Source: Clostridium sp. AM58-1XD (lineage in GTDB: Bacteria > Bacillota > Clostridia > Lachnospirales > Lachnospiraceae). Taken from it: DNA of 64,000 nucleotides. Positions within the stretch are counted from its first letter, which is position 1; the number at the start of each line of letters is the position of its first letter. Location of the stretch: positions 1 to 64,000 of the forward strand of contig NZ_QSDR01000010.1 of assembly GCF_003464085.1 (NCBI RefSeq). The letters are read 5' to 3'. Of this stretch, positions 48,880 through 59,117 are shown piece after piece. The notes under the pieces are model-generated. The model made no database searches. It saw only the letters and a program-made list of their open reading frames with translations, and was not told the origin of the DNA. The position numbers and the translations under genes are program-made.

Positions 48880-51120
48880 TCATGAAATATCATACTGGAC
48901 CTGAACATATGGTTCCCATGACGTTCCCTTTCCATGCTCATCCAGATAATTTCTGATTTTTATTAGTATATCATAATTTTCATGCTTAATATATAAAATT
49001 TTTCTGTATATATCATTAACTTTGTATACAGGAGCCTCTGCCGGCCCTGTAATTTCAGGCGTTTCCCCTGTGTCCGCCGCCCATTTCTCCACAGCCTTTA
49101 CAGCAGAATCCATTCCCTGGTTCAGGGTACGTTCTGAAGAAGAAGCCATGAATACCGTGAAAAGGCCTGTAAACGGAGGATATTTCAAAAGCCTCCTGTA
49201 TGCCTCCTCCTGCCTGTAGAATGTCTCGTAATCCTGAACGGCAGCAGCTGTAATGCTGTAATGTTCCGGCTGATAGGTCTGTATAACCACACGGCCCGCT
49301 TCCCTTCCCCGGCCTGCTCTTCCTGCCGCCTGAGTAAGCAGCTGAAACGTCCTTTCACACGCCCTGTAGTCCGGCATATAAAGGGACAGGTCGGCGGCCA
49401 TGACTCCAACCAGCGTAACATTTGGAAAATCGTGACCTTTTACGATCATCTGGGTGCCGATCAGAATATCCGCCTCTCCGGCCGCAAAAGAAGTGAGTAT
49501 TTCTTCATGACCGCCCTTTTTCGAGGTGGTATCCATATCCATTCTCAGCACGCGGGCGGCAGGAAACATTTTCCTTGTCATCTCTTCCAGCTTCTGGGTG
49601 CCGGTTCCAAATCCTGCGATATAAGGAGAACCGCAGGAAGGGCACTTATCAGGCATGGAAACCCGGTAGCCGCAGTAATGGCAGACCAGACTTCCCTTTC
49701 CCCTTCCGGAGTGAAACGTCATGGAAACGTCGCAGTGAGGGCATTTGACCGCCTCTCCGCAAGATCTGCAGGAAACAAAGCTGGAGTATCCCCGCCGGTT
49801 GATAAACAGCATAGCCTGCTCCCCTTTTGCCAGCCTGTCCTCCATCAACGTCTGAAGCCGGCGGCTGAAAATTGACCTGTTCCCTTCCCTCAGTTCTTCC
49901 CGCAGATCGACCACCTCGACCTCCGCCAGGCGGCTTTCTTCCTTCGCACGCTCTGTAAGCGTCAAAAGCTTATATTCCCCTGACAATGCTTTTTGATATG
50001 CTTCCACGGAAGGGGTGGCCGACCCCAGAACAACGCTTGCTTTATTCATGGCCGCCCTCTTTACCGCCGTTTCCCTTGCATGATATCTGGGGGAAATCTC
50101 GCTCTTGTATGCCCCTTCCTGTTCTTCGTCGATCACGATGAGCCCCAGGCTGCGGAAAGGCGTAAACAATGCTGATCTGGGGCCGATCATAATGCTGATC
50201 TCACCGTTTTTTGCCCGTTCAAACTGATCGTACCGTTCTCCCGCCGACAGCCTGGAATTGATGATCGAGACCCGGTTTCCAAACCTGCGGTAAAACCGCA
50301 TGACGGTCTGATACGTAAGGGCGATTTCGGGGATCAGCACAATAACCTCTTTTCCCTGATCCAGAATTTCTTCCATCATGGCCATATATACTTCTGTTTT
50401 TCCGCTTCCTGTGATTCCATGAAGCAGATACGTCCCCCTGATCCCCTTCCTGTAATCGTCCAGAAATGTATGGACTGCCGCCTGCTGCTGTCCATTCAGC
50501 TCTGTGCGGACTTTCTGCCTGCCCCAGTCCTCTACCGGATTGCGGTAAACGGTTTCCCGTACGATTTCAATGATTCCCCGGTCTTCCAGCGGTTTCAACG
50601 TGGCCGGAGAAAGACTCATCTGGCGCAAGGCCAGGTCATATGGAATCTCATCCATATCTTTGAAAGCTTCCAGAAGACGTGTTCTGGCCCTGTAATGCTT
50701 CCTCTCCGCCTCCTGCTTCTCTTTTTCCAAATCTGTATAACTTAAAAGGCAGCGGATCGTTTTCTTCTCCGCTGCTTTTGTTTTCTGTTTTACCGGCAGA
50801 ACGGTTTTCAGCGCCTGGTTCATAGTAGAACCGTACCGTTCCTTCATCCACCATGCCAGCTCAATCAGCTGTGATTCTGCTGTTACGCTTCCCGATACGA
50901 TTCCCTCAATCTCTTTTATTTTATTCCTGTCATATTCTGCCCTGTCCGTCACCTCGACCACATACCCGGTGCGGAGATGATTTCCTGCGCCAAACGGTAT
51001 GGATACCCTGGTCCCCGACTGAATCTGTCCTCTTAATGAATCCGGAATTCTGTACTGAAAGGGACGGTCTACTTTTTCATGAGATATATCGATAATGACA
51101 TTGGCAAATTCTCCTGTCAT
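48880..51120 (-). CDS. priA: Primosomal helicase PriA
   Basis: Restarts replication at stalled forks. 746 residues: N-terminal 3'-DNA-binding domain (FANVIIDISHEKVDRPFQYR), Walker A LLHGITGSGKTEVYMAMMEE, LIVIDEEQEGAYKSE (DEEQ box), SATPSVEAYQKAL, then an eight-cysteine zinc module (CRSCGEAVKCPHC, CHYCGYRVSMPDKCPSCGSP), and helicase C (LIGTQMIVKGHDFPNVTLVG, AAGRAGRGREAGRVVIQTYQ). Adjacent to the murF stop and about 104 bases before def. Confidence 0.97.
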   Translation of the reverse strand: MTGEFANVIIDISHEKVDRPFQYRIPDSLRGQIQSGTRVSIPFGAGNHLRTGYVVEVTDRAEYDRNKIKEIEGIVSGSVTAESQLIELAWWMKERYGSTMNQALKTVLPVKQKTKAAEKKTIRCLLSYTDLEKEKQEAERKHYRARTRLLEAFKDMDEIPYDLALRQMSLSPATLKPLEDRGIIEIVRETVYRNPVEDWGRQKVRTELNGQQQAAVHTFLDDYRKGIRGTYLLHGITGSGKTEVYMAMMEEILDQGKEVIVLIPEIALTYQTVMRFYRRFGNRVSIINSRLSAGERYDQFERAKNGEISIMIGPRSALFTPFRSLGLIVIDEEQEGAYKSEISPRYHARETAVKRAAMNKASVVLGSATPSVEAYQKALSGEYKLLTLTERAKEESRLAEVEVVDLREELREGNRSIFSRRLQTLMEDRLAKGEQAMLFINRRGYSSFVSCRSCGEAVKCPHCDVSMTFHSGRGKGSLVCHYCGYRVSMPDKCPSCGSPYIAGFGTGTQKLEEMTRKMFPAARVLRMDMDTTSKKGGHEEILTSFAAGEADILIGTQMIVKGHDFPNVTLVGVMAADLSLYMPDYRACERTFQLLTQAAGRAGRGREAGRVVIQTYQPEHYSITAAAVQDYETFYRQEEAYRRLLKYPPFTGLFTVFMASSSERTLNQGMDSAVKAVEKWAADTGETPEITGPAEAPVYKVNDIYRKILYIKHENYDILIKIRNYLDEHGKGTSWEPYVQVQYDIS

Positions 51121-52560
51121 TTAAATCACCTGATTCTTCTTTCCTGCAAACTGAGCAGCAATCGTCCCCAATTTCATGGAGTTCGAGCCTTTCAAGAGTA
51201 CGCAGTCTCCCGCTGTCAAAAAGCCTTCCAAAAAGGCCGTCATAGTTTCTCTTTCATTTTCGGAGAAACGGCGGATGACGAGGCGTCCGTTTTCGCCTGC
51301 CTCCATTGCCGCACCTTCCGCAATCTCCCCTGCCAGCTCTCCATATGTAATCAGCACATCGACCGGCTGTTCTGCCAAATAAGCGCCTACTTCTCTATGA
51401 AACTGCACTGTATCTTCTCCCAGTTCTTTCATATCAGCCAGAACAGCGATCTTACGCCGTCCCTCTTTCAGAGCACACAGTACGTTGATTCCGGCTTTCA
51501 TGGATACCGGGCTTGCATTATACGTATCGTCTATCACTGTAATTCCATGATTTCTGTATATCTGCTGACGGTTTTTAAAACCGGTAAAACAGCCCACGCT
51601 CTCTGCCGCCGCCTCCATTGAAAGCCCGGCTTCGCAGGCTGCAGCGATCGCAGCCATAGCGTTCAGCACGTTATGGCTTCCAAGGACCTGCAGCTGTACT
51701 GGCACTTTTTTATCCTTATAAACAGCCAGAAAAGAAGGACAGCCGCCCTCTTCGTTGATATTCTCAGCGCGGTAATCACAGTTTTTTCCTGTTCCGTAAT
51801 ATATGGTTCTATAGCCGTCACGCGCCTTCGTCACCTTCAGTAAATCATCATCTCCGTTCAGGAGGAGAATCCCGCCTGCCTCCAGCCCGTCCTGTATGGT
51901 CAGCTTTTCTCTGTATATATTTTCTCTGGAACCGAGCTGTTCAATATGAGTGATCCCGATGTTTGTGATCAGAGCCATCGTCGGCCTTGCAATCCTGGCA
52001 ATTTTCGTCAGCTCTCCAGGCTCGCTCATTCCAAGCTCAATTACCGCAGCTTCATCTGAAGAGCAGATCTCCGACATCGTAATCGGCACACCTACCTGGC
52101 TGTTGGAATTTCCAGGAGTCTTAAAGACCTGAAATCCCGCCGAAAGCGCCGCCGCAACCATTTCCCGCGTCGTTGTTTTTCCAACGCTTCCCGTAATTCC
52201 TATGACCGGAATGGAAAGACGCGCCCTGCAGTAAGAACCGACTGCCTGAAGTGCTTCCCGTGTATCGGGAACGCCGATCCATGCCGTTTTACAGCTGCCT
52301 TCCCCATTCAGCTTTACCATGGCCTTTTCGGCCTCTTCTCCTGTATGTTCACTTGTAAAAACAGCACCTGCTCCGCTTCGAATCACCTGTTCTAAAAAGC
52401 GGTGGGCGTCTACCTTTTCACCGATGATGGGAACGAACAGATCGCCTTCCTCCACCTGCCTGGAATCCAGCTTAATGCGGGACAGAAGCGTTTCTTCTTC
52501 CCCGAAAAGGAGTTTTCCCCCTGTCGCTTTCAATATGTCTTTCACTCTTATCTGTTCCAT
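51121..52560 (-). CDS. murF: UDP-MurNAc-tripeptide-D-Ala-D-Ala ligase MurF
   Basis: Adds D-Ala-D-Ala to the peptidoglycan precursor in the cytoplasm. About 479 residues from MEQIRVKDILKATGGK; GAGGTG is nine bases before this ATG. Mur ligase ATP loop GITGSVGKTTTREMVAAAL, ITNIGITHIEQLGSREN, LNGDDDLL, and DDTYNASPVSMKAGINVL. Starts 22 bases after murE and abuts priA. Confidence 0.96.
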   Translation of the reverse strand: MEQIRVKDILKATGGKLLFGEEETLLSRIKLDSRQVEEGDLFVPIIGEKVDAHRFLEQVIRSGAGAVFTSEHTGEEAEKAMVKLNGEGSCKTAWIGVPDTREALQAVGSYCRARLSIPVIGITGSVGKTTTREMVAAALSAGFQVFKTPGNSNSQVGVPITMSEICSSDEAAVIELGMSEPGELTKIARIARPTMALITNIGITHIEQLGSRENIYREKLTIQDGLEAGGILLLNGDDDLLKVTKARDGYRTIYYGTGKNCDYRAENINEEGGCPSFLAVYKDKKVPVQLQVLGSHNVLNAMAAIAAACEAGLSMEAAAESVGCFTGFKNRQQIYRNHGITVIDDTYNASPVSMKAGINVLCALKEGRRKIAVLADMKELGEDTVQFHREVGAYLAEQPVDVLITYGELAGEIAEGAAMEAGENGRLVIRRFSENERETMTAFLEGFLTAGDCVLLKGSNSMKLGTIAAQFAGKKNQVI

Positions 52561-52582
52561 GGCATCCGTCACCTCAAAATCG

Positions 52583-54043
52583 TTATAATTTTTTTACTGT
52601 TTCTTCAATTACTTCCCGGTCGAGGAAATGAGTTCTCACGCCGTTCATTTCCTGATAGTCCTCATGGCCTTTCCCAATAATCGCGATCATATCTCCCGGC
52701 TCTGCATGGAAAATGCTGTACTCAATCGCCTCTCTCCTGTCGGGAATTTCGATAAATGATCCTCCTGTAGGTTCCAGTGCACTCCTGATATCCGCAATGA
52801 TATCCTCAGTCTTCTCGAATCTGGAATTATCTGCCGTAATAATGCACAAATCCGCCATCCGTCCGCCGATCTCGCCCATGGAATATCTCCTATCCTTAGC
52901 GCGGTTTCCGCCGCAGCCAAAGACGCAGACGAGGCGTTTCGGATGATAGGCACGGAGCGTCGTCAGCAGACTTTCCATGCTGACCGCATTATGGGCGTAA
53001 TCAACGATCACCGTACATAACGCAGAACTGTAAACCGTCTCCATACGGCCGTTGACCGTAACGGTCTGAAGCGCTGATTTGACCGCCTCATCACCGACCT
53101 CCATAAGCGCTGCCATGGCGACGGCAGCCAGAGCATTGTGCACATTAAACATACCCGGCATTCCCAGTTTCACATCCAGCGCCTTTTCTTTTATCTTTAC
53201 ATCGAATTCCATTCCTACAAAACCAGGCTCCGCTACGTGGCGGACATCAGAGGCGGCAAAGTCTGCCTCAGCTTCCACCCCGAAGGACCACAGGGGACAT
53301 GCGGCTTCTCTGATGATGTCGGCGGCATGTTCGTCGTCCTTATTGTAAATTCCCTTCCTGCACATGTGGAATATTCGTGATTTGTAGTACAGGTACTCAT
53401 TAAAATCAGCGTGTTCATCCGGCCCGATGTGATCCGGGGAAATGTTGGTAAACACACCGTAGTCAAAGACGATTCCATCCGTCCTGTGCATCTTGATCCC
53501 CTGAGAGGATACCTCCATAATCACATAATCACAGCCGGCCTCTGCCATTTTATAAAAATACTCCTGAAGCTCGTATGACTCCGGCGTTGTATTCCTGGTA
53601 GGGAACACCTCTTCTCCGATCACCGCTCCCGTCGTACCGATCATACCCACTTTTTTCCCCGCGGCTTCAAGTACGGCCTTCATCATGTGGGTCGTCGTCG
53701 TCTTTCCCTTCGTACCCGTTACACCGACGGACACCATCTTCTTCAACGGGTATCCAAAACGCGCTGCTGAAAGAAGAGCAAGGGCGTTTCTGGAATTCTC
53801 TACCCGAATTGCAGTGATTCCCTCCGGAACCGGTACATCTTCCTCTACCACGAGCACCTTCGTCCCTGCGGCCGCCACATCCGGTATAAAAGTATGAGAA
53901 TCTGTTTTTGTTCCCTTCATACAGACGAACACACATCCAGGACCAGCCTTTCTGGAATCATAGATAACATCCGTCACCTCCTGTTCCAGATCTCCCTGGA
54001 TCATTTCGTATGTAAGTTCATTAAGCCAATCGCTAAATTTCAT
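52583..54043 (-). CDS. murE: UDP-MurNAc-tripeptide synthetase MurE
   Basis: Adds the third amino acid of the stem peptide. About 486 residues from MKFSDWLNELTYEMIQGDLE (GGAGGAAAGA upstream). VGVTGTKGKTTTHMMKAVLE, RNTTPESYELQEYF, VFTNISPDHIGPDEHADFNE and IVDYAHNAVSMESLLTTLRA are Mur landmarks. The residue-3 selector that reads DNPR in diaminopimelate-type MurE is ADNSRFEKTED here: the Asn favours meso-DAP over Lys, while Ser replaces Pro. First gene of the mur-pri-def-prk block; its promoter was not identified. Confidence 0.94.
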   Translation of the reverse strand: MKFSDWLNELTYEMIQGDLEQEVTDVIYDSRKAGPGCVFVCMKGTKTDSHTFIPDVAAAGTKVLVVEEDVPVPEGITAIRVENSRNALALLSAARFGYPLKKMVSVGVTGTKGKTTTTHMMKAVLEAAGKKVGMIGTTGAVIGEEVFPTRNTTPESYELQEYFYKMAEAGCDYVIMEVSSQGIKMHRTDGIVFDYGVFTNISPDHIGPDEHADFNEYLYYKSRIFHMCRKGIYNKDDEHAADIIREAACPLWSFGVEAEADFAASDVRHVAEPGFVGMEFDVKIKEKALDVKLGMPGMFNVHNALAAVAMAALMEVGDEAVKSALQTVTVNGRMETVYSSALCTVIVDYAHNAVSMESLLTTLRAYHPKRLVCVFGCGGNRAKDRRYSMGEIGGRMADLCIITADNSRFEKTEDIIADIRSALEPTGGSFIEIPDRREAIEYSIFHAEPGDMIAIIGKGHEDYQEMNGVRTHFLDREVIEETVKKL

Positions 54044-54162
54044 TCTTTCCTCCATTCAACACAGGACGCCGTTTCCTGATCACGTTTCCCTTAAGTCAAA
54101 AAACCAGTCAGGAGCATTTCAACCGGCTCCCAACTGGAATCTTGCTTATATTATTACGGACA

Positions 54163-54187
54163 AAGAGTCCGGCCATACCGGACTCTT
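54163..54187 (-). terminator. Possible hairpin terminator after fhs
   Basis: AAGAGTCCGG and CCGGACTCTT make a perfect 10-base-pair stem with a five-base loop 33 bases after the fhs stop; on the minus strand only TTTGTCC follows, so the U tract is weak. Confidence 0.5.
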
Positions 54188-54219
54188 GCCCCGGAGCATG
54201 GGCGCCTCCGCGGCCATAC

Positions 54220-55890
54220 CTAAAATAATCCGGTAATTACTCCGTCTTCATTGACATCAATATTATATGCAGCAGGAGCTTTTGGAAGTCCTGGCATAGT
54301 CATAATTGCTCCTGTCAGAACGACCACAAAACCGGCTCCGGCCGATACATAAACATCGCGGACGTTGATATCAAATCCTGTCGGACGTCCCAGCTTTGCC
54401 TGGTCGTCAGACAGGGAATACTGCGTCTTTGCCATACAGACCGGAAGGTTTCCAAATCCCATATCCGTCACTTTCTTTAACGCACGTTCTGCAGCAGGCG
54501 TATAGGTTACGCCGTCTGCTCCATAAATCTCAACAGCTACTGTATTGATTTTGTCTTTCAGGCTCATCTCATCCGGATAAATCGGTTTAAATTTGCTCTC
54601 CTTCGTCTCGAGGGTATGAAGCACCTTTTCTGCCAGGGCAACTCCGCCCTCTCCGCCTTTTGCCCATACTTCAGACAAAGCGAACTCACAGCCTCTGTCC
54701 TCGCAGAATTTCTTGATAAAAGCGTATTCTGCCTCCGTGTCGGTGATAAAGGAATTCAGGGTCACTACGACAGGAACCCCGTATTTCTGAATGTTTTCAA
54801 TATGCTTTTCAAGGTTTACGATTCCCTTTCGAAGGGCCTCCAGATTTTCATTCTGAAGCTCTGTTTTAGGAACGCCGCCGTTGTATTTCAGCGCTCTGAC
54901 CGTAGCAACGAGCACGACTGCGTCCGGTTTTAAGCCGGCCATTCTGCACTTGATGTCCAGAAATTTCTCTGCTCCCAGGTCTGCGCCGAAACCGGCTTCC
55001 GTAACGGTGATATCCGCCAGCTTAAGCGCCATTCTCGTCGCGCGTACACTGTTGCAGCCATGAGCGATATTTGCGAACGGTCCGCCGTGAACGAGCGCTC
55101 CAGTATGTTCCAGCGTCTGAATCAGATTCGGCTTGATCGCGTCCTTTAAGAGAGCCGCCATTGCGCCGACCGCATTCAGGTCTTTTGCCGTAACAGGTTC
55201 CCCTGCAAAATTATAAGCTACGATAATCCTGCCAAGGCGCTCTTTCAAATCTTTCATGTCATCTGCCAGACAAAGAATTGCCATGATTTCAGAAGCCACA
55301 GTGATTACGAAATGATCCTCTCTCACCATTCCGTCAGCCTTGGCTCCAAGGCCTACAACCACGTTTCTCAAAGCCCTGTCGTTCATATCCAGACAGCGTT
55401 TCCAAAGAATCTGCCTTGGATCGATCCCCAGCACATTTCCCTGCTGGATGTGATTGTCCAGAAGAGCCGCCAGAAGGTTGTTCGCAGATGTTATCGCATG
55501 GAAATCTCCCGTGAAATGGAGGTTTAAGTCTTCCATAGGAACAACCTGTGCATATCCTCCGCCGGCCGCTCCGCCTTTGATGCCGAAGCATGGTCCGAGT
55601 GACGGCTCCCTGAGAGCGATAATCGCCTTTTTGTTCAGCTTTGCAAAGGCCTGTCCCAGTCCGACACTCGTTGTGGTCTTTCCCTCTCCTGCCGGAGTCG
55701 GATTAATTGCCGTTACAAGAACGAGCTTGCCGTCCTTTCTGTCTTTAATCTTGTTCCACAGTTCCTCCGTGACCTTAGCTTTGTATTTTCCATAAAGCTC
55801 CAGATCGTCCTCGGTAATACCATAAGCTGCTGCTACATCCCTAATCGGCAGCATCTTTGCTTCCTGAGCAATTTCAATATCTGTCTTCAT
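54220..55890 (-). CDS. fhs: Formate-tetrahydrofolate ligase
   Basis: Makes 10-formyl-THF from formate, THF and ATP; supplies purine synthesis, Fmt and, in acetogens, the Wood-Ljungdahl pathway. 556 residues, the family size. P-loop-like [20 protein letters not shown], then [58 protein letters not shown] and [21 protein letters not shown] eight bases before ATG. No other folate gene is adjacent, so acetogenesis cannot be inferred. Confidence 0.97.
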   Translation of the reverse strand: MKTDIEIAQEAKMLPIRDVAAAYGITEDDLELYGKYKAKVTEELWNKIKDRKDGKLVLVTAINPTPAGEGKTTTSVGLGQAFAKLNKKAIIALREPSLGPCFGIKGGAAGGGYAQVVPMEDLNLHFTGDFHAITSANNLLAALLDNHIQQGNVLGIDPRQILWKRCLDMNDRALRNVVVGLGAKADGMVREDHFVITVASEIMAILCLADDMKDLKERLGRIIVAYNFAGEPVTAKDLNAVGAMAALLKDAIKPNLIQTLEHTGALVHGGPFANIAHGCNSVRATRMALKLADITVTEAGFGADLGAEKFLDIKCRMAGLKPDAVVLVATVRALKYNGGVPKTELQNENLEALRKGIVNLEKHIENIQKYGVPVVVTLNSFITDTEAEYAFIKKFCEDRGCEFALSEVWAKGGEGGVALAEKVLHTLETKESKFKPIYPDEMSLKDKINTVAVEIYGADGVTYTPAAERALKKVTDMGFGNLPVCMAKTQYSLSDDQAKLGRPTGFDINVRDVYVSAGAGFVVVLTGAIMTMPGLPKAPAAYNIDVNEDGVITGLF

Positions 55891-55947
55891 TTGTCTGGCC
55901 TCCTTGAATTTATTTATAACTGTCCAGGACGGCCTGAGCAGTTACGT

Positions 55948-55990
55948 TTGACCTACGGTCATTATAAACCATTCTGAATCATTTCGTCAA
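55948..55990 (-). promoter_or_regulatory. Promoter of fhs within the ftsK 3' end, with adjacent dyad
   Basis: On the minus strand TTGACG (55985-55990), an 18-base spacer and TATAAT (55961-55966), the latter spanning the ftsK stop codon. Directly downstream, at 55948-55960, TGACC, three bases and GGTCA form a perfect dyad over the expected start site: an operator candidate. This segment resembles the TGACCGC/GCGGTCATTATA repeat at the window start. Confidence 0.6.
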
Positions 55991-58901
55991 ATTCTTCCAT
56001 CGTCATCAGCACCTTTCTCGGTTTCGTGCCCTCTTCTTCACCGACAACGCCGGCTTCTGCCAGCTGGTCCATAATACGGGCAGCACGATTAAAGCCGATT
56101 TTGTACATTCTCTGAAGCATGCCGATGGATGCCTTTTCTTTTTCAATAATAAATTTTCCCGCCTGAACGAAATATTCATCTCTGTTTCCAGCTTTCTCCG
56201 GTCCGGGAACGCCAGGGGCGGCTATACTGCTCTCCACTTCACTGCTGTACTCTGCAGTCATTCCCTGATCCTTCAGGAAATCGACTACGTTCTGAACCTC
56301 GGAATCTGATACGAATGCCCCCTGTACACGCTGAGGCTTGGGATAACCGGACGGATAGAACAGCATATCGCCCTTTCCAAGAAGCTTTTCGGCTCCGTTC
56401 ATATCGATAATGGTTCTGGAATCCACGCCGGAAGAAACGGCAAATGCGATTCGGGACGGCACATTGGCCTTAATCAGTCCCGTAATGACGTTGACGGACG
56501 GCCTCTGAGTTGCAATTACGAGATGAATTCCGGCCGCACGTGCCAGCTGGGCCAGACGGCAGATGGAATCTTCCACTTCACCGGGAGCAACCATCATGAG
56601 GTCGGCAAGCTCGTCTATAATAATGATAATCTGAGGAAGTTTCTTCGGCTTGTTTTCATCATCGATATCTTCGATGTTTTTAATCTTATCATTATAGCCC
56701 TTCAAATCCCGGACATTGTAATCCGCAAATTTCTTATAGCGGTCCGTCATCTCCGCCACCGCCCAGTTTAAGGCGCCGGAAGCCTTCTTCGGATCAGTAA
56801 CGACCGGTATGAGAAGGTGCGGAATCCCGTTATAAACGCTTAATTCCACTACCTTGGGATCAATCATAATCAGCTTCACATCTTCCGGTTTAGACTTGAA
56901 AATAATGCTCATAATCAGTGTATTGATGCACACGGACTTACCGGATCCTGTCGCACCGGCAATCAGCAGATGAGGCATTTTTGCAATGTCTGTAACCACT
57001 ACCTGGCCGCCGATGTCTTTTCCCACTGCAAAGGCCAGACGGGACGGATGCTTCTTAAAGTTGTCCGACTCCAGCAGGTCTCTGAGGAGCACGATGCTGT
57101 TTTCTTTATTGGGCACTTCAATGCCCACGGCAGCCTTGCCCGGAATCGGCGCTTCAATCCGGATATCCGCAGCAGCCAGGCTCAGCTTGATATCGTCGGT
57201 CAGACCTACAATTTTGCTCACCTTTACGCCTTGCTCAGGATGGAGCTCATACCGCGTTACGGACGGGCCGCAGCTGATATTTGTCACGGTGACGCCTACG
57301 CCGAAATTCTTAAGGGTCTGCTGAAGCTTAATCGCCGTTTCCTTGTACTCCCGGTCTGAAAATGCGCTGTTTCTACTTCCTTTTTTCAGCAGATCCAGCG
57401 TTGGGAATATATACTCCTTTTTTTCGATTTCCTTTACTTTATCTGCAATCTGATGTTCCACGCTTTCCCGGTCTTCCTCGGCAGCTGTTTCCCGTTTCTT
57501 TTCTACCTTCTTGCGGAGCATCTCCGTATCCGTCTCAATTATCTTGCCGCCTGCCGTCACAACTCGTCTTGTTCCTTCTTCAGCCGTAAATTCCTTCGTT
57601 TCATTCAGGCCCTTTTCCGGCGGCTCTGCCGGTATGGAACGGATAGACAAAAGTTCGTCCGGAGATATCATATCGTCGAAATCAGGATGGGCCATGGTGA
57701 CATGAACCTCCTCCGGCTGAATCTCCCAGGGTGCTTCCTCTTCTTCATATGTTTCCGGATCGTCCCGGCGTTCTTCTTTCGGCCGATCCGCCGCCTGGTC
57801 TTCATCGTGCTTCACCGGCTCTTCCGTTTTGCTGACCGCCGTTCTCACTTCTTCCAGCTCGTCCGCATCAAACGGAACTGTATCTTCATCAAATTCAGCC
57901 GGCGGTGTAATCTTTCCAGTAAATACATCCGCCTGGTCGGTCCGGGTTCCCCCTGATGTGCCGTCACCATGAGCCGCGAGGTTTCCAGATGCAGGCGCAC
58001 GCTTAAATTCTTCTCTGGAGGAACGGCGGAACGAACTTCTCTGTACTTCTTTTTTTCCTTCCAGGCGATCATTTAAACTGCCAAGCTCATCGCCAGGTTC
58101 CAAATCCAGCGCCTCATCATAATCGTCATTATAATCATCGTCGTATTCATAATCGCCGTCCGGATATCCCCCTGCATCCAGCGCAGTGGCATCCAGATTG
58201 ACTCCGCGCACTCTGTTTTCTTCTCTGATCCTGCGCCTCTCTTCCTGACGCTCCGCATGGATTTCTTTTCTCCTGTCGAAATCTTCTTTCGCATACTGAC
58301 AAGCTTTGCTGCCTCCGCTTTTCACGAAAGACACGAGTGACTTTTCTGTTATCAGTACGGTACAGATGGCAAAAAGAACCGCCAGTACCAGATAAGATCC
58401 AACCGTTCCTAAAAGGCCTGTCAGCCCGGCGGCAATTGCTCCGCCGACTATTCCGCCTCCTGCTCCAGATTTGGAGGAGGCCTGATAGCACGCTGTAATC
58501 TTCCCGCCCTCTTCCAGCGGAATGCCGAAAATAAGCTGTGCAAAAGCGCACAACACAAGAATGGCGCAGATTACTGCCCCCATTTTCATCATCGCTCTTG
58601 GATTTTCTCTGTTTGCTATGTAAAAACATGTCCCCACAAATAACAGCAGCGGGGCAATGAAGCCAACGGATCCGAAGATCCCCAGCTGAACACTCCTCAG
58701 GAAATCTCCGAATACTCCGCACAGATGAAAGTTGCTTAAAAATAAAAGCACAGCCAGTGCAAAGGAAATGATAATCGCCACCTCGGATTGCAGAAATTCC
58801 GGCTGTTCCGGTTCCTTCCTCTTTGGAGGGCGGCCCCTCTTTCCTGTATTCGTCTTCGCTCTTGTGGATGTCGTCGTTTTTCGTTTTTTCGTTTCTGCCA
58901 A
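55962..58901 (-). CDS. ftsK: FtsK/SpoIIIE-family DNA translocase
   Basis: Septal DNA pump for chromosome segregation and forespore DNA import. 979 residues: Lys/Arg-rich start, four transmembrane helices at about 36-200 (VAIIISFALAVLLFLSNFH), a long acidic, low-complexity linker (about 205-480), then the alpha-beta motor (PGKAAVGIEVPNKENSIVLL, Walker A IAGATGSGKSVCINTLIMS, Walker B IIIIIDELADLMM, RLAQLARAAGIHLVIATQRP) and a C-terminal winged-helix gamma domain from residue 905 (KASIGMLQRMYKIGFNRAAR) that reads KOPS/SRS sites. It begins at TTG, with AGGAGG about 11 bases upstream. FtsK and SpoIIIE are not separable by eye. Confidence 0.95.
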   Translation of the reverse strand: MAETKKRKTTTSTRAKTNTGKRGRPPKRKEPEQPEFLQSEVAIIISFALAVLLFLSNFHLCGVFGDFLRSVQLGIFGSVGFIAPLLLFVGTCFYIANRENPRAMMKMGAVICAILVLCAFAQLIFGIPLEEGGKITACYQASSKSGAGGGIVGGAIAAGLTGLLGTVGSYLVLAVLFAICTVLITEKSLVSFVKSGGSKACQYAKEDFDRRKEIHAERQEERRRIREENRVRGVNLDATALDAGGYPDGDYEYDDDYNDDYDEALDLEPGDELGSLNDRLEGKKEVQRSSFRRSSREEFKRAPASGNLAAHGDGTSGGTRTDQADVFTGKITPPAEFDEDTVPFDADELEEVRTAVSKTEEPVKHDEDQAADRPKEERRDDPETYEEEEAPWEIQPEEVHVTMAHPDFDDMISPDELLSIRSIPAEPPEKGLNETKEFTAEEGTRRVVTAGGKIIETDTEMLRKKVEKKRETAAEEDRESVEHQIADKVKEIEKKEYIFPTLDLLKKGSRNSAFSDREYKETAIKLQQTLKNFGVGVTVTNISCGPSVTRYELHPEQGVKVSKIVGLTDDIKLSLAAADIRIEAPIPGKAAVGIEVPNKENSIVLLRDLLESDNFKKHPSRLAFAVGKDIGGQVVVTDIAKMPHLLIAGATGSGKSVCINTLIMSIIFKSKPEDVKLIMIDPKVVELSVYNGIPHLLIPVVTDPKKASGALNWAVAEMTDRYKKFADYNVRDLKGYNDKIKNIEDIDDENKPKKLPQIIIIIDELADLMMVAPGEVEDSICRLAQLARAAGIHLVIATQRPSVNVITGLIKANVPSRIAFAVSSGVDSRTIIDMNGAEKLLGKGDMLFYPSGYPKPQRVQGAFVSDSEVQNVVDFLKDQGMTAEYSSEVESSIAAPGVPGPEKAGNRDEYFVQAGKFIIEKEKASIGMLQRMYKIGFNRAARIMDQLAEAGVVGEEEGTKPRKVLMTMEEFDEMIQNGL

Positions 58902-59038
58902 TGTAATTCAAGCCTCCTACTTTTTGGAAATGGAAATAATCAGCTTTCGACAGAACTGCTTCTGTCACAGGAACTGTTTTCCATCCAAATCAGTATACAA
59001 AATATTTCGCAGAATTGCAATCACCTCATTCAAGGTGT

Positions 59039-59067
59039 TTGAGAAGTATTGTCGGATATGCTATAAT
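59039..59067 (+). promoter_or_regulatory. Promoter of the Cys-rich hypothetical gene
   Basis: TTGAGA (59039-59044), 17-base spacer, TATAAT (59062-59067). The start near 59074 leaves a leader of about 44 bases. The rest of the gap from 58902 shows no other feature. Confidence 0.7.
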
Positions 59068-59117
59068 CTATATGAAGGATATATTGTTTCTATGTTGAAA
59101 GAGAAAGGGGGTACCAT

